In this document: positions 6,219 to 12,234 of the stretch, piece after piece
Layout of the letters: every line of letters starts with the position of its first letter
Position numbering within the stretch: position 1 is the first letter of the stretch
Source: SZUA-448 sp964602475
Lineage (GTDB): Bacteria; Bacillota; Clostridia; Lachnospirales; Lachnospiraceae
Direction: 5' to 3'
Length of the DNA: 12,234 nucleotides
NCBI GenBank assembly: GCA_964602475.1
Contig: CAZRRN010000066.1
Location: forward strand, 1-12,234
The notes under the pieces: model-generated
Seen by the model: only the letters and a program-made list of their open reading frames with translations
The model's database searches: none
Told to the model about the DNA's origin: nothing
Translations under genes and position numbers: made by a program

Positions 6219-8852
6219 GTGACGAAACAGACCGGAAAAAAACTGATACTGATAGCAGCGGCACTGCTGATCGTAATTCTTCTGGTGCTGCGCATGATAC
6301 TGACAGGGGATACCATTCGACCGGTGGAGCCGGAAGTCAAAGAGCCGTCTGCAGTTACCGGTGAACGGATTACACGTGCGGAAGCAGTTCGTTTGTTCAG
6401 CTTCTTTTTTTATACGGATACACAGCGCAAGGCGCTTAAACAGACAGCAACCTTTACTTTTCAGGAAGGGGATATCTGGTATGATGAATACGTGAATGCT
6501 GCGGTGGCTGCGGGGTATCTGGTGAATTCAGGAAGTGATTTTCGCGGAGAAGACAACTTGACCTGCGGAGAGTTCCGCGATCTTCTTGTGCGGGTTACGG
6601 GACTGTGCTCCGTAAGTTATGCCGATTTAATGCAGAAACTGCCGGAACGCTTAAAAACAGCAAAGGTTGGTGACGAGCTTCTTCTGGGTGAATTTCTTTA
6701 TTTTTACCGTCTCTGTATGGAAGCCTGTGAACAGGAAGGCTGGGAGTTGCCGATTGACCGGACAGGTCTCTTTGTGTTGAATGTCACAACGGGAACCAAT
6801 AACGGAAGAACAGTTCTGATTACAGATGATGAAACGGAGTACTATGCCGGGCATTTTCAGGATTATTCGGATTTTTTTTCTTCTCCGGATTATGGACCGC
6901 AGATTCCTGTAAGTGACTTGGAATTCCGCGAATATCCTCTGGCCGGAGATTATCTGGACTGCAGTCTGGAGGTTTTGTATTGCGGAACAGAGATTGTTTT
7001 TATCACAGAGCATTCTGATCATTTTGTTACTCTTCCAAATGCATGGATTCTTCGCGCCAAACAAACGACGGTTCATGCCTTTGTAAATGGGCAGGAACGG
7101 GAGTTTCAGCTGGAAAATGCACTGAAGGATTCTATATATGAGCGCGTCGCAGATATAACAGTATCGAAGGGCTGTGTTACAGCGATTACGGTTAAGCCGG
7201 ATACCATCAACGGAAAAGTGCTGTTAACAGGAACAGATGAAATTGAGATTGACGGATATGGTACGCTGGTCTTTGATCATGAATACCGGATTTACAAACT
7301 GTATGACGGACTGGAAATGGAACAAACCAACAGCATTCTGGTCGGCTATGATAATGTTACATTTGTGCTTTCCGACGGCAAGATCTGTGCTGCTTTGATT
7401 ATGGAGAAAATCAAGGCAGAGAATATCAGAGTTCTGATCAGTGTACAAAAGACAACGGATTATACGCATGAAGAGGTAGTTCTGACTTCGGACCAAGGCA
7501 TGCTCCTTAGCTGTGGGGATGAAATCCGTGAGTATGAGGCGGGCGAAACCGTTACGATACGCTATGAGGATATGGTACAGTTAAGCCCAAGGGTGAAGGT
7601 CGAGTCTCTTGCCGGTTCCGGACGAATACAGATCCTTTCTATTGTTCGTTCCTATGGACATCCGAAATACCGTGGAACCATAGAGATTTCTTCGGCGGAT
7701 GACGGTCTTCTGATTGTAAATGAGCTTTCACTGGAGGAATATCTGTATTCGGTGGTTCCGAGTGAGATGCCGACAGCGCACGGAGAGGAAGCCCTGAAGG
7801 TTCAGGCTGTCTGTGCAAGAAGCTATGCCTATATGCAGCTGCTTGCTAATCGATACAGTAAATACGGAGCTCATATTGACGATACGGTAAACTGTCAGGT
7901 ATATAACAATGTTTCGGAGAATGCATCTTCAATCTTTGCTGTGAAAGACACCTACGGGAAGGTTATGGAATACAACGGGAAAATTGTAAATGCATATTAT
8001 TTTTCGACCTCCTGCGGGTATTCCTCCAGTGTGGAGGATGTCTGGGCGGAAGTCAAAGCAACGGAGTATTTTACGGGAACGCTTCAGGCAGATCCGGAAT
8101 CATTACAAAGCTTGACCGAAGCCTGCAGTGCAGCCGGGGATAACAGAACATCAGAGGAACTGGCTGCTTCTGTCGATTTATCGGAGGAAGCTGATTTTGA
8201 AGCCTTTATTGATGGAAATATGATAAGCATCGACTGTGGAAGCAGCGTCGTAAGAGAACGGATTGCAACATATGACAGTTCCTTTAGCTGGTACCGTTGG
8301 AATGTCACTATGGAGGCATCTGTGGTATCTGAACAGATTGATTCTGCGATTGCAGCAAGATACCGCGCCAATCCGGCAGACATTCTTACTATGACATCAA
8401 GAAAGGGTATATATACGACCCCTTCCGGAGCTGTTGTCAGCGGAACATTTTCTCAATATGCAGTCTCTACGATTGGGACGGTAACGGGAATCGAGGTGCT
8501 TTCAAGGGCAAAGAGTGGGATGATTACCGAACTGCTGGTTAAAGGAACTGCCAATACAGTGATTATCAGAAACCAAACCAATGTCCGGCAGCTTCTCGCA
8601 CCGGTAAGTACAACTGTTTATCTTGCCAATCAAGTAACTTTGGACGGCTTTTCACTGATGCCGAGCGCTTATTTCTATATTGAGACAGAGAAAATAAATT
8701 CAGAGACCTTCTTTACCTTTTACGGAGGAGGTTACGGACATGGCGTGGGGATGAGCCAGAACGGAGTGAAGGGAATGATTGATAATGGTTTTGAATATGA
8801 GGCAATCCTGACACATTACTATCCCGGAGTTACATTTGGATTTATTTATTAG
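6219..8852 (+). CDS. Membrane-anchored SpoIID/LytB-domain protein with SLH-like N-terminal repeat
   Basis: This is a probable cell-wall protein. The GTG at 6219 is preferred: GGAGGG at 6204-6209 lies 9 bases before it, while the in-frame ATG at 6192 has no ribosome binding site. The 877-residue product has a basic start, a membrane anchor at about 8-28 and a region at about 48-126 resembling one S-layer-homology repeat (ITRAEAVRLF, WYDEYVNAAVAAGYL, FRGEDNLTCGEF). Some 330 residues without a recognised domain follow. The C-terminal SpoIID/LytB domain runs from about residue 480. It shows VVPSEMP, whose glutamate (E516) aligns with the proposed catalytic residue of SpoIID lytic transglycosylases, then ALKVQAVCARSYAY, YYFSTSCG, and a final GGGYGHGVGMSQNG (836-849). 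Canonical SpoIID is only about 330 residues long, and this protein has a roughly 200-residue insert between STSCG and GHGVGMSQ. It is therefore probably a paralogue of SpoIID. Peptidoglycan cleavage is inferred. Confidence 0.88.
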   Translation: MTKQTGKKLILIAAALLIVILLVLRMILTGDTIRPVEPEVKEPSAVTGERITRAEAVRLFSFFFYTDTQRKALKQTATFTFQEGDIWYDEYVNAAVAAGYLVNSGSDFRGEDNLTCGEFRDLLVRVTGLCSVSYADLMQKLPERLKTAKVGDELLLGEFLYFYRLCMEACEQEGWELPIDRTGLFVLNVTTGTNNGRTVLITDDETEYYAGHFQDYSDFFSSPDYGPQIPVSDLEFREYPLAGDYLDCSLEVLYCGTEIVFITEHSDHFVTLPNAWILRAKQTTVHAFVNGQEREFQLENALKDSIYERVADITVSKGCVTAITVKPDTINGKVLLTGTDEIEIDGYGTLVFDHEYRIYKLYDGLEMEQTNSILVGYDNVTFVLSDGKICAALIMEKIKAENIRVLISVQKTTDYTHEEVVLTSDQGMLLSCGDEIREYEAGETVTIRYEDMVQLSPRVKVESLAGSGRIQILSIVRSYGHPKYRGTIEISSADDGLLIVNELSLEEYLYSVVPSEMPTAHGEEALKVQAVCARSYAYMQLLANRYSKYGAHIDDTVNCQVYNNVSENASSIFAVKDTYGKVMEYNGKIVNAYYFSTSCGYSSSVEDVWAEVKATEYFTGTLQADPESLQSLTEACSAAGDNRTSEELAASVDLSEEADFEAFIDGNMISIDCGSSVVRERIATYDSSFSWYRWNVTMEASVVSEQIDSAIAARYRANPADILTMTSRKGIYTTPSGAVVSGTFSQYAVSTIGTVTGIEVLSRAKSGMITELLVKGTANTVIIRNQTNVRQLLAPVSTTVYLANQVTLDGFSLMPSAYFYIETEKINSETFFTFYGGGYGHGVGMSQNGVKGMIDNGFEYEAILTHYYPGVTFGFIY

Positions 8853-8860
8853 CGAATTGT

Positions 8861-9748
8861 TTATGTCTCAGACCGGTGCTTTTTCTGCTGCTTATGTCCG
8901 GACAAATGAAAGATTTTTTTCAGTGAACGGCGGATAACAGGATTCGCAAAGGTGGCATTGATCTCCGCGCCGAGAAACAGAATATACATACAAGAATACA
9001 GCCAGAGCATACACAGAACAATTGCCGTCAGACTTCCGTAGGTTCTGGCATAATTACTCATGTTATTGATATAGAAAGAGAAGAGATAAGAAAAACCAAC
9101 CCAGCCAAAGGCTGTCAGAAGTGCTCCGGGAAGTTCCTGAAGCAGGCTGGTTTTATGATTCGGGATGGTAATATAAATTAAAAGGAAAAAGAAAATCAGG
9201 ACACTGATACCAATGGTGGTCCGGATACTGATAACAAGAAGAGCATAGTTTGCAATTTCGGGAAAGAAATTTTGGAACCAGAGCGTCAGCTGATTACCGA
9301 ATACGAAAATGACAAGAAGAATCAGAAGCAGAACTGCGAAAACCAGCGTATAGACCGTGGAAAAGAATCTCAGCAGAAAATAATTTCTGGTTTCACGGAT
9401 ATTATAGATATTATTCAGCCCACGCATGATGGCAAGAATTCCCCGGGAAGCTGACCACAGGGCGACAATAACAGTAACGGAAAGCAGGGTGCCGGAAGCG
9501 CTTTCTTCCAGCTCGCCAAGAATCTGAGTGATAATCGAGGTAACAACATCAGGAAAGAAGGTAAGACTGAATTCCGGAATTCCTTCGGAAAGAAACGGAA
9601 TATAATTCAGCAGGGTAAGGAGAAACATCATAAAGGGAAAGAAGGATAAAATAATAAAAAACGCAGCATGAGCAGAAAGTGCGTTGACATTATCATTATC
9701 TACTTTACGTCCGAACGCTGAAAAAAGGCGGATCAGAGATTTAAGCAT
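8861..9748 (-). CDS. YihY/BrkB family inner membrane protein (UPF0761-like)
   Basis: This 295-residue integral membrane protein belongs to the YihY/BrkB family, once mis-annotated as ribonuclease BN. The physiological function of the family is not established; transport or flippase roles have been suggested. It has about six hydrophobic segments (roughly residues 28-50, 88-106, 130-152, 168-193, 208-228 and 238-262). Family-typical sequences are ALSAHAAFFIILSFFPFM near the start and YGSLTAIVLCMLWLY followed by LGAEIN near residues 237-263. It ends in a hydrophilic, Lys/His-rich tail. The start is supported by GGAGAG (plus-strand CTCTCC at 9753-9758). Its stop codon is only 8 bases from the stop of the convergent SpoIID-domain gene. 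The length is normal for the family. Family assignment is secure; function is open. Confidence 0.92.
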   Translation of the reverse strand: MLKSLIRLFSAFGRKVDNDNVNALSAHAAFFIILSFFPFMMFLLTLLNYIPFLSEGIPEFSLTFFPDVVTSIITQILGELEESASGTLLSVTVIVALWSASRGILAIMRGLNNIYNIRETRNYFLLRFFSTVYTLVFAVLLLILLVIFVFGNQLTLWFQNFFPEIANYALLVISIRTTIGISVLIFFFLLIYITIPNHKTSLLQELPGALLTAFGWVGFSYLFSFYINNMSNYARTYGSLTAIVLCMLWLYSCMYILFLGAEINATFANPVIRRSLKKIFHLSGHKQQKKHRSET

Positions 9749-9810
9749 ACAGCTCTCCAGTGGTAAATTATCTAAATCTCAGTTTAACACATTACGGATT
9801 AGATTTCTAC

Positions 9811-9839
9811 TTGTTTTCATATTTAGTTTAGTGTATAAT
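9811..9839 (+). promoter_or_regulatory. Sigma-A type promoter for the vanZ-like operon
   Basis: TTGTTT at 9811-9816 and a perfect TATAAT at 9834-9839 are separated by exactly 17 bases. The site lies in the 138-base gap between the divergent yihY-like and vanZ-like genes. It would start transcription near 9846, giving a leader of about 40 nucleotides. It is the best promoter in the window and may serve the following two membrane-protein genes and, by read-through, purE and purM. Confidence 0.75.
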
Positions 9840-9886
9840 CGTTTTGTTCTTCAATCAGACAGCAGGAAAGAAACGGCGGGGACGGC

Positions 9887-10354
9887 ATGATAAAACAAAA
9901 GCGCAGAACAACCGGAGATACCGTGGCATTTGTAGCGGGCTGGATTCTGTTTATCATTTACCTGCTGGCACTTTCTTATTTTTTGTTCTTTAGTGAACGT
10001 TACGGAAGAACCGGTACAATAAGTGAGTATCGTTATAATCTTGTATTATTTACCGAAATCCGCCGGTTCCTTACGTATCGGTATGAGCTTGGCTGGAAAA
10101 CGGTTGTAATTAATCTGGTCGGAAATGTTGCGGCTTTTTTGCCGTTTGGTTTTATTTTACCCATTATAATACGAAAAAAGACGAATCTTTTAGAACTGGT
10201 AGTATTATCGTTCGCATTCAGTCTGGTAATTGAGACCCTTCAGCTGGTTTTCAGAGTAGGGATTTTTGATGTTGATGATCTGTTGTTAAATACACTCGGT
10301 GGATTGATTGGATACATTGCATTTTGTGTGATTCGTCCGGTGAAAAGGAAATGA
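9887..10354 (+). CDS. VanZ-like family membrane protein
   Basis: This small membrane protein has 155 residues and four predicted helices (about 12-34, 72-95, 104-123 and 133-149). VanZ-family motifs are clear: NLVGNVAAFLPFGFILP at 76-92 and SLVIETLQLV at 112-121, followed by FDVDDLLLNTLGGLIGY at 127-143. The founding member, from a vancomycin-resistance transposon, gives low-level teicoplanin resistance by an unknown mechanism. Chromosomal homologues like this one are common in Firmicutes and do not by themselves imply resistance; no vanA-type genes are nearby. A weak ribosome binding site, GGCGGGGA at 9875-9882, precedes the ATG. The gene is followed after 7 bases by the DUF6142-like gene, so the two are probably co-transcribed from the promoter at 9811-9839. 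Confidence 0.88.
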   Translation: MIKQKRRTTGDTVAFVAGWILFIIYLLALSYFLFFSERYGRTGTISEYRYNLVLFTEIRRFLTYRYELGWKTVVINLVGNVAAFLPFGFILPIIIRKKTNLLELVVLSFAFSLVIETLQLVFRVGIFDVDDLLLNTLGGLIGYIAFCVIRPVKRK

Positions 10355-10361
10355 GACTGTT

Positions 10362-10679
10362 GTGAGAAAAAAAAAGGACAAGTTGAGATTCAATTCAAAA
10401 AAACAGTCTGCAGCAGGTATTGCAGCACTCGTTCTGGCAGGAATTGGCGGCTGCTGTACCGTGGCGCTGGTTGTAATTGCAAGCCGTGCGGGCGGAGAAA
10501 GCGGACTGGCTGTCGGAATTTGCGGAATTGCAGTGACAGTGGATGTTCTGACGGGATTTATATTGGCACTGAAAGCACTTTATGAACGGGATATCTCACC
10601 GGCGGTTCCGATTATTGCATTGACGCTGAACGGGATTTTGCTGATTCTTTATCTATGTATGTATATTCTTGGATTTTGA
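10362..10679 (+). CDS. Small three-helix membrane protein, DUF6142-like
   Basis: This 105-residue protein of unknown function begins with a lysine-rich segment (RKKKDKLRFNSKK). Three hydrophobic helices follow, at about 17-43, 48-70 and 79-104. Its length, basic N-terminus and small-residue-rich first helix resemble the DUF6142 family that is frequent in Lachnospiraceae; this is from recollection and the match is not certain. The start is taken as the GTG at 10362. The nearest purine-rich match, AGGA at 10345-10348, is rather far away, so the start is only moderately supported. Codons 2-5 include a run of nine A residues (10367-10375). The gene lies 7 bases after vanZ and 65 before purE. No enzymatic motif is visible. 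Confidence 0.72.
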   Translation: MRKKKDKLRFNSKKQSAAGIAALVLAGIGGCCTVALVVIASRAGGESGLAVGICGIAVTVDVLTGFILALKALYERDISPAVPIIALTLNGILLILYLCMYILGF

Positions 10680-10684
10680 ACGGC

Positions 10685-10693
10685 TGATAGAAT
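10685..10693 (+). promoter_or_regulatory. Possible extended -10 promoter ahead of purE
   Basis: TGATAGAAT at 10685-10693 fits the extended -10 pattern TGnTATAAT with one mismatch. The -35 position, near ATTCTT (10665-10670), is poor. It lies right after the stop codon of the DUF6142-like gene and 52 bases before the purE start. If used, it would give purE-purM a transcript of their own; otherwise they depend on the vanZ promoter. Weak evidence. Confidence 0.3.
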
Positions 10694-10712
10694 TATATTG
10701 GGGTAATACAGG

Positions 10713-10744
10713 AAAGGAGTTCTGCAGTTAAGCAGAAGACAGTT
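10713..10744 (+). promoter_or_regulatory. purE ribosome binding site with a hairpin bridging it to the start codon
   Basis: The only good Shine-Dalgarno sequence, AAAGGAG at 10713-10719, ends 25 bases before the purE ATG, too far for normal initiation. The gap contains a perfect 6-bp hairpin: TTCTGC (10720-10725), loop AGTTAA, GCAGAA (10732-10737). It begins at the base right after the Shine-Dalgarno sequence. Folding it removes 18 bases and leaves an effective spacing of 7, which is ideal. Both the binding site and the ATG stay unpaired. The layout is seen directly; its role in bringing the two together is inferred. Confidence 0.6.
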
Positions 10745-11245
10745 ATGGCAAAGGTTGGTATCGTAATGGGAAGTGATTCAGACCTTCCGGTTATGAAAAA
10801 GGCAGCAGAGATTCTGGAGCGTTTCGGAATCGAATACGATATGACAATTATTTCAGCGCATCGTATGCCTGACGTATTTTTCGATTATGCGAAGAGTGCG
10901 GAGGAAAAAGGCTATAAGGTTATTATTGCGGGAGCGGGTGGAGCAGCACATCTCCCCGGAATGGCGGCCGCGATCTTTCCGCTTCCGGTGATTGGCGTGC
11001 CGATCTGTACCAAAGCACTGAGCGGTGTGGATTCCCTGTATTCCATTGTGCAGATGCCGTCCGGGATTCCGGTGGCAACGGTTGCTATTGACGGTGGTGC
11101 AAATGCCGGCATTCTGGCGGCGAAGATTCTGGCAGTTTCAGATTTTAAGCTGCTTGATAAGATTAAAGAGTACAAAGAAGAACTGAAAGCGGGAGTTATG
11201 GCTAAAAAAGATAAGCTGGAGACTTCCGGGTATCGTAATTATTAA
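10745..11245 (+). CDS. purE: N5-carboxyaminoimidazole ribonucleotide mutase (class I PurE)
   Basis: PurE converts N5-CAIR to CAIR in de novo purine synthesis, moving the carboxyl group that PurK attached to AIR. The 166-residue length is normal for the family. Conserved stretches are all in place: GSDSDLP (residues 9-15), SAHRMP (37-42) with catalytic H39, GAGGAAHLPGM (63-73) and QMPSGIPVATVAI (103-115). The SAHRMP and GGAAHLPG motifs, together with purM following, fit the class I mutase of bacteria that also use PurK. No purK is present in this window. The start is separated from its ribosome binding site by a hairpin, described separately. purM begins 21 bases downstream, so the two are very probably co-transcribed. 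No purine riboswitch was recognised in the short upstream gap. Confidence 0.97.
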   Translation: MAKVGIVMGSDSDLPVMKKAAEILERFGIEYDMTIISAHRMPDVFFDYAKSAEEKGYKVIIAGAGGAAHLPGMAAAIFPLPVIGVPICTKALSGVDSLYSIVQMPSGIPVATVAIDGGANAGILAAKILAVSDFKLLDKIKEYKEELKAGVMAKKDKLETSGYRNY

Positions 11246-11266
11246 AAGAAAGGATCGTAAAAGAAT

Positions 11267-12234
11267 ATGGATTATAAGAAAGCCGGAGTGGATATTGAAG
11301 CGGGCTATAAAGCTGTCGAGCTGATGAAACAGTATATCAAGGGCACGATGAGAAGTGAGGTTCTTGGCGGAATCGGAGGATTTTCCGGAGCATTCTCACT
11401 GACAGGCTTTAAGAATATGGAGGAACCGACGCTTGTGTCCGGTACCGACGGAGTCGGAACAAAGCTGAAAATCGCATTTATTATGGACAAGCATGATACG
11501 GTCGGCATTGACTGCGTGGCTATGTGTGTGAATGATATTGCATGTGCCAGCGGAGAGCCGTTGTTCTTTTTGGATTATATCGCATGCGGAAAGAATGAAC
11601 CTGAGCGAATTGCAACCATCGTAAGCGGAGTGGCAGAGGGCTGTAAACAGGCCGGCGCAGCGCTGATTGGTGGAGAGACTGCAGAAATGCCGGGCTTTTA
11701 TCCGGTTGATGAATACGATCTTGCGGGATTTGCAGTGGGAATCGTAGATCGGAAGAATCTGGTCAGCGGAGAAACACTGAAGGCAGGAGATGTAATCATC
11801 GGTATCGCATCATCCGGAATTCACAGCAATGGATATTCTTTGGTTCGCCGTGTCTTTAACATGAAACCTGAAGCACTGGCTACATATTACGAGAGTCTTG
11901 GAACAACGCTTGGGGATACCCTGCTTACCCCGACCAAAATCTATGTAAAGGCATTAAAAGGACTGAAGGACGGCGGAGTAACCGTGAAGGCCTGCAGTCA
12001 TATTACGGGCGGAGGCTTCTATGAGAATGTTCCCAGAATGCTGAAAGACGGAGTAATGGCGGAAATTCGCAAGGGGAGTTATCCGGTTCCACCTATTTTT
12101 GATATGCTGCAGCGTGACGGAGCAATTCAGGAACATGTGATGTACAATACCTATAACATGGGAATCGGTATGATGACGGTTGTGGATTCTACGGATGCAG
12201 ACAAGGCTGTGAAGCTGATCGAAGCAGCGGGAGA
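11267..12234 (+). CDS. purM: Phosphoribosylformylglycinamidine cyclo-ligase (AIR synthetase), 3' end cut by the window
   Basis: PurM closes the imidazole ring of FGAM using ATP to give AIR, the precursor from which PurK and PurE make CAIR. The open reading frame runs without a stop from the ATG at 11267 to the window edge, giving 322 complete residues. Family members are about 340-350 residues long, so only the last 20 or so are missing. Diagnostic motifs are DGVGTK (61-66), CVNDIACASGEPLFF (87-101), GGETAEMPGFY (135-145), GIASSGIHSNGYSL (179-192) and HITGGGFYENVPR (245-257). These are typical of the PurM/PurL ATP-binding superfamily and specific for PurM. A modest ribosome binding site, GAAAGGA at 11248-11254, lies about 12 bases before the ATG. 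No frameshift or missing motif was seen. The gene follows purE at 21 bases, part of a purine operon that continues beyond the window. Confidence 0.97.
   Translation, partial: MDYKKAGVDIEAGYKAVELMKQYIKGTMRSEVLGGIGGFSGAFSLTGFKNMEEPTLVSGTDGVGTKLKIAFIMDKHDTVGIDCVAMCVNDIACASGEPLFFLDYIACGKNEPERIATIVSGVAEGCKQAGAALIGGETAEMPGFYPVDEYDLAGFAVGIVDRKNLVSGETLKAGDVIIGIASSGIHSNGYSLVRRVFNMKPEALATYYESLGTTLGDTLLTPTKIYVKALKGLKDGGVTVKACSHITGGGFYENVPRMLKDGVMAEIRKGSYPVPPIFDMLQRDGAIQEHVMYNTYNMGIGMMTVVDSTDADKAVKLIEAAG

Noticed and set aside
8896..8903. Palindrome GTCCGGAC as an operator or site
   Set aside because: It is a short palindrome inside the coding region of the yihY-like gene, not near a promoter and expected by chance.
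9887..10354. VanZ-like gene as a glycopeptide-resistance determinant
   Set aside because: There is no vanR/S/H/A/X or transposon sequence nearby; chromosomal VanZ-like proteins are widespread and of unknown role.
10680..10744. Purine riboswitch ahead of purE
   Set aside because: The gap is only 65 bases, lacks the three-way junction core of purine aptamers, and holds just one small hairpin without a terminator tract.

Overview
The window is a stretch of ordinary chromosome from a low-to-moderate GC, Gram-positive anaerobe, most likely a member of the Lachnospiraceae (Clostridia). This placement is an inference. It rests on strong AGGAGG-type ribosome binding sites, a SpoIID/LytB-domain protein, a small three-helix membrane protein resembling the mostly lachnospiral DUF6142 family, a purE-purM order, and codon use mixing AT-rich and moderate-GC codons. 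No mobile element, phage gene, CRISPR array, tRNA or rRNA was seen. No gene-free stretch exceeds about 200 bases.

Layout. Positions 201-5227 hold a four-gene, plus-strand operon: an ABC ATPase, an ABC-2 type permease, a GldG-like auxiliary membrane protein and a DUF4340 membrane-anchored protein. The first two genes overlap by 17 bp and the others are 4 to 13 bases apart. A clear intrinsic terminator closes the unit at 5254-5292. A Sir2-family NAD-dependent deacylase follows as its own unit (5399-6127). Next comes a large membrane-anchored protein (6219-8852) with an S-layer-homology-like repeat near its N-terminus and a SpoIID/LytB domain at its C-terminus. Its stop codon lies only 8 bases from the stop codon of a convergent minus-strand YihY/BrkB membrane protein (8861-9748). 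From 9887 onward the plus strand carries a VanZ-like membrane protein, a DUF6142-like membrane protein, purE, and purM, which runs off the end of the window. A very good sigma-A type promoter (9811-9839) precedes vanZ.

How the genes work together. The first operon looks like a complete membrane complex: ATPase, permease, and two mostly extracytoplasmic accessory proteins. It resembles the GldA/GldF/GldG transporters first known from gliding Bacteroidetes, but here it sits in an apparently non-gliding Firmicute and its substrate is unknown. The SpoIID-domain protein probably acts on peptidoglycan. PurE and PurM are consecutive-pathway enzymes of de novo purine synthesis: PurM makes AIR, and PurE converts N5-CAIR to CAIR.

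The most notable details are: the Gld-like operon with an acidic, repeat-encoded cytoplasmic tail on its GldG-like protein; the unusual SpoIID fusion; and a perfect hairpin placed exactly between the Shine-Dalgarno sequence and the start codon of purE. I did not find convincing evidence of a wholly new defence, mobile or RNA system in this window.
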